64,000 nucleotides of DNA from an uncultured Bradyrhizobium sp. (GTDB lineage: Bacteria > Pseudomonadota > Alphaproteobacteria > Rhizobiales > Xanthobacteraceae). Below, in pieces: positions 1 to 10,043 of this stretch. The DNA lies in the NCBI RefSeq assembly GCF_947648125.1, contig NZ_CANSMR010000015.1, forward strand, positions 124,001 to 188,000, read 5' to 3'. A program made the position numbers and the translations under genes. How positions within the stretch are numbered: position 1 is the first letter of the stretch; each line of letters opens with the position of its first letter. A model generated the notes under the pieces. The model worked only from the letters and a program-made list of their open reading frames with translations. It had not been told where the DNA came from and searched no databases.

Positions 1-47
1 CGAAGCAATCCATGCTTCAGCGGAAGCGGTGCAATGGATTGCTTCGC
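1..47. repeat. Dispersed palindromic repeat, partial at window edge
   Basis: CGAAGCAATCCAT at 1-13 is mirrored by ATGGATTGCTTCG ending near 47, giving a long imperfect hairpin. The flank continues with CGCTCGCAATGACG, the same outer arm seen in the repeat at 32337-32423, so both belong to one family of intergenic palindromes. The left part of this copy lies outside the window. Confidence 0.7.
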
Positions 48-77
48 TACGCTCGCAATGACGACGCGGTAGCAGCG

Positions 78-1319
<1,242 letters not shown>

Positions 1320-1361
1320 TGGCTCTGTTCTTTCTTGCTGTTCATTATGACCGGTGTTTGA

Positions 1362-1476
1362 CCCGTCACCCTGAGGAGGCCGCAAAGCGGCCGTCTCGAA
1401 GGGCGACAGGCCCCGTTGCTCGTTCCGGGCCGTACATCCTTCGAGGCTCGCTCTGCTCGCACCTCAGGATGACGGG
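1362..1476. repeat. Palindromic intergenic repeat (CCCTGAGG / CCTCAGG type)
   Basis: CCCGTCACCCTGAGG at 1362-1376 is mirrored by CCTCAGGATGACGGG ending at 1476. Between them are CGTCTCGAAGG and CCTTCGAGGC arms. It fills the gap between the threonine synthase and lpdA genes and forms a long imperfect hairpin. The outer arms differ from those of the repeat at 32337, so it is a second family. Confidence 0.65.
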
Positions 1477-1502
1477 ACTTCTGTTGGCGACGTCTCCGAA
1501 CG

Positions 1503-2924
1503 TCAGATATTCAGCACGCGCCCGTACGCGTCGAGCACCGCCTCCTTCATCATTTCCGACAAGGTCGGATGCGGGAATACGGTGTGCATCAGTTCCTCTT
1601 CCGTGGTCTCCAGATTCATCGCCACCACATAGCCCTGGATCAGCTCGGTGACTTCGGCGCCGATCATGTGCGCGCCGAGCAACTGCCCGGTCTTCTTGTC
1701 GAACACCACTTTGACAAGACCCTGGTCCTCGCCGAGCGCGATTGCCTTGCCGTTGCCGACGAACGGGAAGCGGCCGACGCGGATCTCGCGACCGCCTTCC
1801 TTGGCCATGGCTTCGGTGAGGCCGACGGAGGCGACCTGCGGGTTGCAGTAAGTACAGCCCGGGATCAGCAGCTTGTCCATCGGATGCGGATGCAGGCCCT
1901 TGATCGCCTCGATGCAGATCACGCCCTCATGCTCGGCCTTGTGCGCGAGCATCGGCGGTCCCGCGACGTCGCCGATCGCGTAGATGCCGGGGACGTTGGT
2001 CTTGCCGAGGCCGTCGATCACGATGCAGCCGCGGTCGGTTTTGACGCCGAGCTTCTCCAGCCCGAGATTCTCGATGTTGCCGACCACGCCGACCGCCGAG
2101 ATCACGCGCTCGAACTCCTTGGTCTGCGGCTGGCCCTTGCCGTCGTCGATGGTCGCGACCACGCTGTCGGCCTTCTTCTCCAGCTTTGTGACCTTGGTCG
2201 AGGACATGATCTTGATGCCCATCTTCTCGAACCGCTTGCGCGCCAGCCCCGCGATCTCGGCGTCCTCGACCGGCAAGATCTGCGGCAGCACCTCGACCAC
2301 GGTGACGTCAGAGCCCATGGTGTGGAAGAACGAGGCGAACTCGATGCCGATCGCGCCCGAGCCGACCACGAGCAGCGATTTCGGCATCCGCTCCGGCACC
2401 ATCGCCTCGAAATAGGTCCAAATCAGCTTCTTGTCGGGCTCGAGCCCGGGCAGCACACGCGGCCGCGCGCCGGTCGCGACGATGATGTGCTTGGCCTGGT
2501 AGGAGCCCTCGCCGCTCGCGCCCTTCGGCGCCTCGACCGCCGACTTCTTCACCGTGATCTTGCCGGGTGCGTCGATCGTGGCATCGCCCCAGATCACCGT
2601 GACCTTGTTCTTCTTCATCAGGAAGCCGACGCCGTCGTTGAGGCGCTTCGAGACCCCGCGCGAGCGCTGCACCACCGCCTTCGGATCGAACGAGACGTTG
2701 TCGGCCGACAGCCCGTAATCCTTGGCGTGCTGCATGTAGTGATAGATCTCGGCGGAGCGCAGCAGCGCTTTGGTCGGGATGCAGCCCCAGTTCAGGCAGA
2801 TGCCGCCGAGATAGGATTTCTCCACGATCGCGGTCTTGAAGCCGAGCTGCGCGGCGCGGATCGCGGTCACGTAGCCGCCGGGCCCGGAGCCGATGATGAT
2901 GACGTCAAAGGATGTATCGGCCAT
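1503..2924 (-). CDS. lpdA: Dihydrolipoyl dehydrogenase, E3 of pyruvate dehydrogenase
   Basis: A 473-residue flavoprotein that reoxidises dihydrolipoyl groups on E2 using NAD+. Visible: FAD dinucleotide fold GSGPGGY near residue 12, redox disulfide C43-LNWG-C48, NAD-binding GSGAIGIEF in the middle, AIGDVAG motif, and the C-terminal His-Glu pair in HPTLSE. Length is normal for the family. It is the last gene of the pdh operon, 17 bases after the 80-residue membrane protein gene, so it is probably the E3 dedicated to this complex; rhizobia often carry a second copy with the 2-oxoglutarate dehydrogenase genes. Confidence 0.95.
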   Translation of the reverse strand: MADTSFDVIIIGSGPGGYVTAIRAAQLGFKTAIVEKSYLGGICLNWGCIPTKALLRSAEIYHYMQHAKDYGLSADNVSFDPKAVVQRSRGVSKRLNDGVGFLMKKNKVTVIWGDATIDAPGKITVKKSAVEAPKGASGEGSYQAKHIIVATGARPRVLPGLEPDKKLIWTYFEAMVPERMPKSLLVVGSGAIGIEFASFFHTMGSDVTVVEVLPQILPVEDAEIAGLARKRFEKMGIKIMSSTKVTKLEKKADSVVATIDDGKGQPQTKEFERVISAVGVVGNIENLGLEKLGVKTDRGCIVIDGLGKTNVPGIYAIGDVAGPPMLAHKAEHEGVICIEAIKGLHPHPMDKLLIPGCTYCNPQVASVGLTEAMAKEGGREIRVGRFPFVGNGKAIALGEDQGLVKVVFDKKTGQLLGAHMIGAEVTELIQGYVVAMNLETTEEELMHTVFPHPTLSEMMKEAVLDAYGRVLNI

Positions 2925-2941
2925 GGCGGCTCCCGTTCAAC

Positions 2942-3184
2942 TCAACGTGTAACGCCGCGCGCGCGGCTTCTTGCGATCAACGACCTGACCAGCCATTCGA
3001 GCCCGACCACCACGGCCATGATGGCCAGGGCCGTCAGCACGATCGGCTGGGCGATGTTCCGCGCCAGCTGTTCGCCGGCGAAGAACGCGGAGTGCAGAAA
3101 ATCCAATCCGACCGGATTGCACACCAGGGCGGCCGACAGCAGCAGCGAGATCCAGGGCCAGCGCGTGCGAGCCGTGCCGGCCAT
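2942..3184 (-). CDS. Small membrane protein in the pdh operon (80 aa)
   Basis: An 80-residue protein with two hydrophobic stretches (about residues 11-24 and 44-62) and a very basic C-terminal end (SLIARSRARGVTR). It has no domain I recognise. Its ATG at 3184 directly abuts the TAG of the preceding 58-residue gene, and lpdA starts 17 bases after its stop, so it is co-transcribed between E2 and E3 of pyruvate dehydrogenase and is probably translationally coupled to its neighbour. The coding status rests on this tight packing and on the hydrophobic pattern. Function unknown. Confidence 0.7.
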   Translation of the reverse strand: MAGTARTRWPWISLLLSAALVCNPVGLDFLHSAFFAGEQLARNIAQPIVLTALAIMAVVVGLEWLVRSLIARSRARGVTR

Positions 3185-3361
3185 CTATCCGTACTCCTGC
3201 CATACCGCACCGAGGAACACGGTCCATGCCAGCGCCAGCACGGCGGCGGCGATCATCATGATCCTGAACTGGATCGTCGAAATCAGGTCGCGGTTGACCG
3301 CAACCAGCAACGCGACGGCAACGGCGGCGAGCAGGACGTACGGACCGTAGATCGCGTACAT
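3185..3361 (-). CDS. Small membrane protein in the pdh operon (58 aa)
   Basis: A 58-residue frame starting MYAIYGPYVLLAAVAVALL and ending WQEYG, with two predicted membrane helices (about residues 5-21 and 34-52). It starts 12 bases after the pdhC stop, and its TAG touches the ATG of the next small gene. No family is recognised. Together with the 80-residue neighbour it forms a pair of tiny membrane proteins lodged between the E2 and E3 genes. Its shortness makes it easy to miss in automatic annotation. Confidence 0.6.
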   Translation of the reverse strand: MYAIYGPYVLLAAVAVALLVAVNRDLISTIQFRIMMIAAAVLALAWTVFLGAVWQEYG

Positions 3362-3373
3362 GGCGGATGCCCG

Positions 3374-4741
3374 TCACACCATCATCATCACGGGGTTTTC
3401 GATCAGCTGCTTGAAGGCGCCGATCAGCTCGGCGCCGAGCGCGCCGTCGATCGCGCGGTGATCGCACGACAGTGTCACGCTCATCATGTTGGCGATCTCG
3501 ATCTTGCCGCCGCGCACCACCGCACGCTCCTCCGAGGTGCCGACCGCGAGGATCGAGGCGTGCGGCGGGTTGATCACGGCGGTGAAGTGGTTGATGCCGT
3601 ACATGCCGAGGTTCGAGACCGCAGTGGTGCCGCCCTGGTATTCCTCAGGCTTCAGCTTGCGGGCACGGGCGCGCGCGGCAAAATCCTTCATCTCGTTGGA
3701 GATGGTCGAGAGCGTCTTGGTCTCGGCCTTGCGGATGATCGGCGTGATCAGGCCGCCCGGCATCGCCACCGCGACGCCGACATCGGAATGCTTGTGCTTG
3801 AGCATGCCGCCTTCGGTCCAGCTGACGTTGCAGTTCGGGATCTTCTGCAGCGCGACCGCCATCGCCTTGATGACGAAATCGTTGACCGAGATCTTGTAGA
3901 GCGGCTTCTTCTCCTTGTCCTTCGGCGCAGCGGCGTTGATCTCCTCGCGCGCCGCGAGCAGCTTGCCGATGTCGCAGTCGATCGTGAGGTAGAAGTGCGG
4001 GACGTTCTGCACCGAGGCGGTGAGACGCTGCGCGATGGTGCGGCGCATGCCGTCATGCGGCACGACCTCGTAGGAGCCCGGCTCGAATAGCGCCAGGATC
4101 TGCTTGTCGGACATCGACGGCGCGATGCTGGGACCTGTGGCAGCGGGCGCAGCCGCCGGCGCCTTCAGGCCCTTGCCGGACTTGGCGCCGTCGACGTCGC
4201 GCGCGATAACGCGGCCGTGCGGACCGGTGCCGGTGATGCGGCCGAGATCGATGCCGGCTTCCTTGGCAAGCCGGCGCGCCAGCGGCGAGGAGAACACGCG
4301 GGCGTGGCCATTGGCTTGCGCGGCCGGCGCAGCAGCCTGCGGCGCGGCGGCGGGCGCTGCGGCAGGCTGCGGTGCGGGCGCAGCCGCCGGTGCGGGAGCC
4401 GCGGCAGGCGCGGCCTGGGCGGCGGGCTTCGGGGCCTCGGCGGGTTTCGCGGCCGGTGCGGCGCCCGCTCCGGCGCTGGCTGCCGCCTTCACGTCCTCGC
4501 CGTCACCGGCCATGACGGCGATGACGTCGTTGACCGGCACGTCCTGCGTGCCTTCGGGCACCAGGATCTTGGCGATCGTACCTTCGTCGACCGCCTCGAC
4601 TTCCATCGTCGCCTTGTCGGTCTCGATCTCCGCGATCACGTCGCCGGACTTGACCTTGTCGCCCTCTTTCTTGAGCCACTTGGCGAGGTTGCCCTTTTCC
4701 ATCGTCGGCGACAGCGCGGGCATGAGAATATTGATCGGCAT
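3374..4741 (-). CDS. pdhC: Dihydrolipoamide acetyltransferase, E2 of pyruvate dehydrogenase
   Basis: A 455-residue E2 core that transfers acetyl from lipoate to CoA. Domain order: lipoyl domain 1-80 with lipoyl-lysine K43 in [10 protein letters not shown]; an Ala/Pro-rich flexible linker; a peripheral-subunit-binding domain ([16 protein letters not shown]...TGPHGRV); the acyltransferase domain ending with the catalytic [17 protein letters not shown] chose the ATG at 4741 ([12 protein letters not shown]) because the canonical lipoyl domain begins there; the frame upstream is a shadow over the DUF5076 gene. It lies 2 bases after that gene. One lipoyl domain is usual in alphaproteobacteria. Confidence 0.95.
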   Translation of the reverse strand: MPINILMPALSPTMEKGNLAKWLKKEGDKVKSGDVIAEIETDKATMEVEAVDEGTIAKILVPEGTQDVPVNDVIAVMAGDGEDVKAAASAGAGAAPAAKPAEAPKPAAQAAPAAAPAPAAAPAPQPAAAPAAAPQAAAPAAQANGHARVFSSPLARRLAKEAGIDLGRITGTGPHGRVIARDVDGAKSGKGLKAPAAAPAATGPSIAPSMSDKQILALFEPGSYEVVPHDGMRRTIAQRLTASVQNVPHFYLTIDCDIGKLLAAREEINAAAPKDKEKKPLYKISVNDFVIKAMAVALQKIPNCNVSWTEGGMLKHKHSDVGVAVAMPGGLITPIIRKAETKTLSTISNEMKDFAARARARKLKPEEYQGGTTAVSNLGMYGINHFTAVINPPHASILAVGTSEERAVVRGGKIEIANMMSVTLSCDHRAIDGALGAELIGAFKQLIENPVMMMV

Positions 4742-4743
4742 TG

Positions 4744-5049
4744 TCAGTGACCTTGTTGCGACCGCGGTTTGGTTTGGCCCATGTCGGTCGGCCGGGCGAT
4801 TTCGGCTTCGAACATCTCGACGATGCGCGCGAGCGCCTCGTCTTCGGTGTATTCGCTCTCGCGTGAATAGGCGCGTGCAGCGTGGCGGGCGATGTCGACG
4901 AGCATCAGCCCCCACATGTCCGGTTCCTCGAAGGCGCGCTGGAACGCGATCGACAGGCCGCCGTCGACGACGAAGGCGCGCAGCACCTCGACGGCGTCGT
5001 CGCGGCCCATCACATCAGGCGGCAGCGGCTGCTCCTTGGGACCGGCCAT
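4744..5049 (-). CDS. DUF5076 family protein in the pdh operon
   Basis: A 101-residue soluble, acidic protein. I recognise it as the short family (DUF5076) that accompanies alphaproteobacterial pyruvate dehydrogenase genes: it begins [13 protein letters not shown] and holds a [21 protein letters not shown] core followed by an acidic helix. It is wedged between pdhB (5 bases) and pdhC (2 bases), so it is very likely translationally coupled to both. A helper role with the complex is inferred from position only; no catalytic motif is visible. Confidence 0.8.
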   Translation of the reverse strand: MAGPKEQPLPPDVMGRDDAVEVLRAFVVDGGLSIAFQRAFEEPDMWGLMLVDIARHAARAYSRESEYTEDEALARIVEMFEAEIARPTDMGQTKPRSQQGH

Positions 5050-5054
5050 CGGCG

Positions 5055-6449
5055 TTACCGGTACGACACGGCCTTGGCGGCTGCGACCACCTCGGCGACG
5101 GAGGGCAGAGCGAGCTTTTCGAGGTTCGCGGCATAGGGCATCGGCACGTCCTTGCCCGAGACGCGCGCGACCGGCGCATCGAGATAGTCGAAGGCATGCT
5201 CCATGATGCGCGAAGCGACCTCGGAACCGACGCCGCTCTGCTGCCAGCCCTCCTCCACCGTGACCGCACGGCCGGTCTTCTTCACCGAATTGATGATCGT
5301 CTCGGTGTCCATCGGACGGATGGTGCGGAGATCGATCACCTCGGCCTCGATGCCTTCCTTGGCGAGTTCATCGGCGGCCTTCAGCGCATAGGACATGCCC
5401 ATCGCCCACGAGACGATGGTGACGTCCTTGCCGGCGCGCGCAATCCGCGCCTTGCCGATCGGCACCACGAAATCGGGCAGCTTCGGCACCTCGCCGGTGT
5501 GGCCGTACAGCATCTCGTTCTCGAGGAAGACCACCGGATTGGGATCGCGGATCGCGGCCTTGAGCAGGCCCTTGTAATCGGCGGCCGAGTACGGCGCGAT
5601 CACCTTGAGGCCCGGGATCTGCGAGTACCAGGCGGCGTAGTCCTGGCTGTGCTGGGCGGCGACGCGCGCGGCGGCGCCGTTCGGGCCGCGGAACACGATC
5701 GAGCATCCCATCTGGCCGCCGGACATATACAGCGTCTTGGCGGCGGAGTTGATGATCTGGTCGATGGCCTGCATCGCGAAGTTCCAGGTCATGAACTCGA
5801 CGATCGGCTTCAGCCCGGCCATCGCTGCGCCGACGCCGACGCCGGCAAAGCCGTGCTCGGTGATCGGCGTGTCGATCACGCGCCGGGCGCCGAATTCCTG
5901 CAACAGGCCCTGCGTCACCTTGTAGGCGCCCTGATACTCGGCAACCTCCTCGCCCATGATGAAGACGTCGCCGTCGCGCCGCATCTCCTCGGCCATCGCA
6001 TCGCGCAGCGCCTCGCGAATGGTCTGGGTGACCATCTCGGTACCCGCTGGAATTTCCGGGTCGGGCAACGCTTCGCTGACCGGCGCGGCCGGCACCTTCG
6101 CCGCGGGCTGCGGCGCTTCCGCCTTGGCTTCTGCGGCAGGAGCCTCCGCGGCCTTCGGCTGCGGCACTGGTGCGACAGGCGCCTTGGCAAGGTCGGCGGC
6201 GCTTTCGCCATCGGCCAGGATGGTGGCGATCGGCGTGTTCACCGCAACGTCGGCGGTGCCTTCCGGAATCAGGATCTTGCCGAGCGTGCCCTCGTCGGTC
6301 GCCTCGACCTCCATCGTCGCCTTGTCGGTCTCGATCTCGGCGATGACGTCACCGGACTTGATGGTCTCGCCTTCCTTTTTCAGCCATTTGGCGAGGTTGC
6401 CCTTCTCCATGGTGGGCGACAGCGCAGGCATCAGCACTTGAATGGGCAT
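5055..6449 (-). CDS. pdhB: Pyruvate dehydrogenase E1 beta subunit with N-terminal lipoyl domain
   Basis: A 464-residue protein; ordinary E1-beta is about 330. The extra N-terminus is a complete lipoyl domain (residues 1-80, K43 in [10 protein letters not shown]) joined by an Ala/Pro-rich linker to the transketolase-like E1-beta domain (from about residue 140: [18 protein letters not shown], then [17 protein letters not shown]). With PdhA it decarboxylates pyruvate using thiamine diphosphate. A lipoyl-bearing E1-beta is known in rhizobia and other alphaproteobacteria. The lipoyl domain is very close to that of the E2 encoded just downstream, also at the DNA level. Confidence 0.95.
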   Translation of the reverse strand: MPIQVLMPALSPTMEKGNLAKWLKKEGETIKSGDVIAEIETDKATMEVEATDEGTLGKILIPEGTADVAVNTPIATILADGESAADLAKAPVAPVPQPKAAEAPAAEAKAEAPQPAAKVPAAPVSEALPDPEIPAGTEMVTQTIREALRDAMAEEMRRDGDVFIMGEEVAEYQGAYKVTQGLLQEFGARRVIDTPITEHGFAGVGVGAAMAGLKPIVEFMTWNFAMQAIDQIINSAAKTLYMSGGQMGCSIVFRGPNGAAARVAAQHSQDYAAWYSQIPGLKVIAPYSAADYKGLLKAAIRDPNPVVFLENEMLYGHTGEVPKLPDFVVPIGKARIARAGKDVTIVSWAMGMSYALKAADELAKEGIEAEVIDLRTIRPMDTETIINSVKKTGRAVTVEEGWQQSGVGSEVASRIMEHAFDYLDAPVARVSGKDVPMPYAANLEKLALPSVAEVVAAAKAVSYR

Positions 6450-6494
6450 ATCAGCTCCCGAAATCGGTCTTGAGATTCTTCTGCGCGGGTGGGG

Positions 6495-7514
6495 TCAGCG
6501 GTAGATGTCGGTATAGAGCTCGGACGGATCGGGCTCGGGATCGTGCTGCGCGAAGTCGGCGGCTTCGTTAACGATCTCGCGCACCTCGGCATCGATCGCC
6601 TTCAAGTCCTGCTCACTCACGCCTGCCGCCAGCAAGCGATTGCGCACCTGCTCGATCGGGTCCTGATCATGTCGAACCTTCTCAACCTCTTCGCGCGTCC
6701 GGTACTTCGCGGGATCGGACATCGAGTGGCCGCGGTAACGATAGGTCTGCATTTCCAGAATAATCGGACCATTGCCGCCGCGGCACCAGCTCGTGGCCTC
6801 GTCGGCGGCCGCCTTGACCGCGCGCACGTCCATGCCGTCGACCTGCTTGCCGGGAATGTTGAACGAAACGCCGCGCTTGGAGAAATCCTGCTGGGCTGAA
6901 GCGCGCGACACCGCGGTACCCATCGCATAGCGATTGTTCTCGATGACGTAGATCACCGGCAGCTTCCACAGCTCCGCCATGTTGAAGCTTTCGTAGACCT
7001 GGCCCTGGTTGGCCGCGCCGTCGCCGAAATAGGTCACGCTGACGTTATCATTGCCGCGATAGCGGTTGGCGAACGCAAGGCCGGTGCCGAGCGACACCTG
7101 CGCGCCCACGATTCCGTGACCGCCGTAAAAATGCTTCTCCTTGCTGAACATGTGCATGGAGCCGCCCTTGCCGCGGGAATAGCCACCGCGGCGTCCGGTC
7201 AATTCCGCCATCACGCCCTTGGCTTCCATGTCGCAAGCCAGCATGTGGCCGTGGTCGCGGTAGCCCGTTATGACCTCGTCACCCGGCTTCAGCGCCATCT
7301 GCATGCCGACCACGACCGCTTCCTGGCCGATATAGAGATGGCAGAAGCCGCCGATCGCACCCATGCCGTAGAGCTGACCGGCCTTCTCCTCGAAGCGCCG
7401 GATCAGGAGCATGTCCCGCAGAGCCTTGAGCTCCTGGTCCCTGGAGAATTCGGGCGGAGAGCCAGCCTTCTCCTGCCCTGATTCTTTTGCGACGGTTTTC
7501 TTGGGTGTGGCCAT
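6495..7514 (-). CDS. pdhA: Pyruvate dehydrogenase E1 alpha subunit
   Basis: A 339-residue thiamine-diphosphate-binding subunit. The ThDP/Mg motif reads FGDGAANQGQVYESFNMA, and the active-site loops YRGHSMSDPAKYRTREE and GHGIVGAQVSLG are intact. It is the first gene of the minus-strand operon, 45 bases before pdhB, so the operon promoter must lie in the AT-rich stretch 7515-7680. The start at 7514 (MATPKKTVAKESG) gives a polar, lysine-rich N-terminal extension before the conserved region, as is common in rhizobia. Confidence 0.95.
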   Translation of the reverse strand: MATPKKTVAKESGQEKAGSPPEFSRDQELKALRDMLLIRRFEEKAGQLYGMGAIGGFCHLYIGQEAVVVGMQMALKPGDEVITGYRDHGHMLACDMEAKGVMAELTGRRGGYSRGKGGSMHMFSKEKHFYGGHGIVGAQVSLGTGLAFANRYRGNDNVSVTYFGDGAANQGQVYESFNMAELWKLPVIYVIENNRYAMGTAVSRASAQQDFSKRGVSFNIPGKQVDGMDVRAVKAAADEATSWCRGGNGPIILEMQTYRYRGHSMSDPAKYRTREEVEKVRHDQDPIEQVRNRLLAAGVSEQDLKAIDAEVREIVNEAADFAQHDPEPDPSELYTDIYR

Positions 7515-7682
7515 GGCAATTCCGGGTGAGAGAAGTCGAAGAACCCTCTCTAACCCAACTCAAATCACCTTGGAAGGATTGCATTCGCCCGGTGGAATTT
7601 TGCTATGCCGCACTGCAACGCGGCGCGACATTTTTGTGATGTTGATTGATCAATTTTGAAATTTGAAGAACAGGCGCGAGTT

Positions 7683-7709
7683 ATTTTCGGACAAGCCCTG
7701 TCCGAAAAT
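7683..7709. terminator. Perfect 11-bp inverted repeat after divIC
   Basis: ATTTTCGGACA (7683-7693) and TGTCCGAAAAT (7699-7709) are perfect complements around a 5-base loop. The hairpin sits just after the divIC stop on the minus strand and ends in an A/T-rich arm, fitting a terminator between divIC and the pdh operon. It is symmetric and could act in either direction. Confidence 0.6.
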
Positions 7710-7720
7710 CACTGCCGGTG

Positions 7721-8038
7721 TCAGTTCGCCTTGTTGATCCGAACGAGATCCCGCGGATTGGCGTAGTCGAGCTGGAAGCGCGCACGCTCGTCGAGCATGT
7801 CGGGATCGACGCGATCCGAGCGCAGCAGCGACACCCGCTGTTCGCCCTCGGCCCGCTCCTTCTTCAGCCGCGCCAGCTCCGAGGTCAGCGCGATGATCTC
7901 CTGGTCGAGCTCCTGCCGCGCGTTCAGGCCGTATTTGCCTGTGTAGGCGTTGACGCCGAAATAGCCGACCATCAACGCCGCCAGCGTGTAGAGGGCGAGC
8001 CCGGTCAGAATCGATTTGAGGCGTGTGCGGGAAACCAT
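7721..8038 (-). CDS. Septum formation initiator, FtsB/DivIC family
   Basis: A 105-residue bitopic protein: short cytoplasmic N-terminus, one membrane helix (about residues 11-30, LTGLALYTLAALMVGYFGV) and a periplasmic coiled coil (QELDQEIIALTSELARLKKERAE), ending in the conserved DPDMLDERARFQLDYANP segment. FtsB/DivIC joins FtsL and FtsQ in the divisome. In many alphaproteobacteria it is found between enolase and pdhA, and that neighbourhood is kept here. Start at 8038 places the helix correctly. Confidence 0.88.
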   Translation of the reverse strand: MVSRTRLKSILTGLALYTLAALMVGYFGVNAYTGKYGLNARQELDQEIIALTSELARLKKERAEGEQRVSLLRSDRVDPDMLDERARFQLDYANPRDLVRINKAN

Positions 8039-8084
8039 GGCCGCGAAGATGCGGCCATGGGGTTAATGGAAAGCTAAATTTTGA

Positions 8085-8636
8085 TCAGCGGTTCTGCTTT
8101 TCAATGAAGACGGCGAACGCGTCGAGATACTGCTGCAACACCGTCTTCAGCGACTCCTTGGTCAGTTCGCCCTTGTCGTCGAAGGCATCGCCGACGCCGT
8201 TGAGATAGGCTTCCGGCTGACCGAGGATCGGGCCGGAAATGCCCGGCAGGATGTTCTGCAGGTGCTTCGCCGCGTTCACGCCGCCGAGCGGGCCCGGCGA
8301 GTTGGAGACGATGCCGACCGGCTTGCCCAGGAACGAACTCTTGCCGTAGGGCCGCGAGGCGACGTCGATCGCGTTCTTCAGCACGCCCGGGACCGAGCGG
8401 TTGTATTCGGGGGTCACGAACAGCACGCCGTTCGACTTCTGCAGCTTCTCGCGGAAGGCCAGCCAGTCCGCAGGCGGCGCCGCCTCGAGGTCCTGGTTGA
8501 AGAAGGAAATGCCGTCGAGGGTCGTCACATCGAGCTTCAGCGAGGCCGGTGCGAGCTTGGCGAGCGCATTGGCGATCTTGAGCGAGAAGCTCTGCTTGCG
8601 GATGCTGCCGACGATGGTGACGATGTTATAGGCCAT
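8085..8636 (-). CDS. NADPH-dependent FMN reductase family protein
   Basis: A 183-residue flavodoxin-fold reductase. The phosphate-binding motif VGSIRKQSFS lies at the N-terminus, and PEYNRSVPGVLKNAIDVAS is the family signature for FMN contact and dimerisation. I chose the ATG at 8636, preceded by GAGGGG about 8 bases upstream; the longer frame has no support. Likely a quinone/azo/chromate-type reductase, but the substrate cannot be read from sequence. It is transcribed divergently from ddl. Confidence 0.85.
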   Translation of the reverse strand: MAYNIVTIVGSIRKQSFSLKIANALAKLAPASLKLDVTTLDGISFFNQDLEAAPPADWLAFREKLQKSNGVLFVTPEYNRSVPGVLKNAIDVASRPYGKSSFLGKPVGIVSNSPGPLGGVNAAKHLQNILPGISGPILGQPEAYLNGVGDAFDDKGELTKESLKTVLQQYLDAFAVFIEKQNR

Positions 8637-8918
8637 TGCAAATTCCCCTCGGGTTGCGCGTGAGACTGTGCACTTCACCTACCGGCACGCCAAGAAAGAT
8701 GCAAGTGCATGGATCATCCAATTCCGGAAACGCAGCGTTCGCGAATCTTGGACGAACGGCCCTGAGGCTCCGCCGCTCAAGCGCCGCCTGCTCGCCGCCG
8801 GACAACGCCATTCCGCCCGAAAGCCGCGTCGGGCGCAACCGGCGGCAAATTGTCGACACGTTCCTCGCAACATACTGTAACGATTCAATGCAGCATCGAG
8901 CCGACCGAAGAGCAGTTG

Positions 8919-10034
8919 ATGGCAGAGCGTAAGATACGGGTTGCAATCCTGTTCGGCGGGCGATCGGCGGAACACGACGTTTCGCGGGCGTCGGCCGCCA
9001 ACGTGCTTCGCTCACTCGACCCGGATCGTTACGACGCCACGGCGATCGGCATCACCCGCGATGGCCGCTGGGTTGTGACCGATGCGGGAAACGGCGCCGG
9101 CACCGGGAGCGGCGCGCTGACCATTCCGGACCAGGCGCCGCAACTCGCCTTGCTGCCGGGCGGACAGGGCCGCGTCGTGGTGCTTCAGGGACCGGCGGCG
9201 GGGCCGGCGGAATTGCCGGCGTTCGACGTCGTCTTCCCGGTGCTGCATGGCCCGAACGGCGAGGATGGCACGGTGCAGGGTGCGCTGGAATTGTCCGATG
9301 TCGCCTATGTCGGCTCGCGCGTGATGGGTTCGGCGGCCGGCATGGACAAGGACATCGCCAAGCGCCTGATGCGCGAGGCGGGATTGCCGATCGTCCCCTT
9401 TGTCGCGATGTCGGCCGCGGCTCCCATCAGCTACGACGACGCCGTCAGCGCGCTCGGGTCGCAGGAGGTCTTCGTCAAGCCCGCCAACATGGGATCATCG
9501 GTCGGCGTGTCGAAGGCGCGCACCGCGGAGGAGTTCGAGGCAGGCTGCAGACTGGCGTTCCGCTTCGACAGCAAGATCCTGATCGAGCGCGGTGTCGCGC
9601 CGATCCGCGAGGTCGAGTGCTCCGTGCTCGAGGATGCCGAGGGCCGCATCCGTGCCTCCCAGCTCGGCGAGATCGTTCCGTCCGACAAGCACGGCTTCTA
9701 TTCTTACGATGCGAAGTATCTCGATGCGGACGGCGCGTTGCTGCAGGTGCCGGCCAACGTGCCGCCTGCCGTCGCCGACACCATCAGGGAGCTCGCGATC
9801 AAGACGTTCGGCGTGCTCGGCTGCGAAGGCATGGCGCGGATCGACTTCTTCCTGCACGGCGAGCAGGCATTCGTGAACGAGGCGAACACCCTACCCGGCT
9901 TCACCAATATCAGCATGTATCCGCGGCTGTGGGAGGCCAGCGGCCTGCCGCAATCCGAGCTGATGGATGTCCTGATTGGCCACGCCCTGGAGCGTCACAA
10001 ACGCTCCAGGAAGCTGGCATTCGAGCGCGAGTAG
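8919..10034 (+). CDS. ddl: D-alanine--D-alanine ligase
   Basis: A 371-residue ATP-grasp enzyme that makes the D-Ala-D-Ala dipeptide of peptidoglycan. N-terminal LFGGRSAEHDVSRASA is the Ddl signature; VFVKPANMGSSVGVSKA and VNEANTLPGFTNISMYPRLW hold ATP- and Mg-binding residues. The ATG at 8919 is the first that gives a normal N-terminus; the ribosome site is weak. It stands alone, not in the usual mur-fts cluster, so it may be a second Ddl beside one in dcw; this cannot be judged here. Confidence 0.92.
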   Translation: MAERKIRVAILFGGRSAEHDVSRASAANVLRSLDPDRYDATAIGITRDGRWVVTDAGNGAGTGSGALTIPDQAPQLALLPGGQGRVVVLQGPAAGPAELPAFDVVFPVLHGPNGEDGTVQGALELSDVAYVGSRVMGSAAGMDKDIAKRLMREAGLPIVPFVAMSAAAPISYDDAVSALGSQEVFVKPANMGSSVGVSKARTAEEFEAGCRLAFRFDSKILIERGVAPIREVECSVLEDAEGRIRASQLGEIVPSDKHGFYSYDAKYLDADGALLQVPANVPPAVADTIRELAIKTFGVLGCEGMARIDFFLHGEQAFVNEANTLPGFTNISMYPRLWEASGLPQSELMDVLIGHALERHKRSRKLAFERE

Positions 10035-10043
10035 CGAGCTGCG

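Noticed and set aside
4104-6473. 789-codon plus-strand frame over the pdh genes
   Set aside because: Shadow of pdhB, the DUF5076 gene and part of pdhC; the Ala/Gly-rich part mirrors the Ala/Pro linkers.
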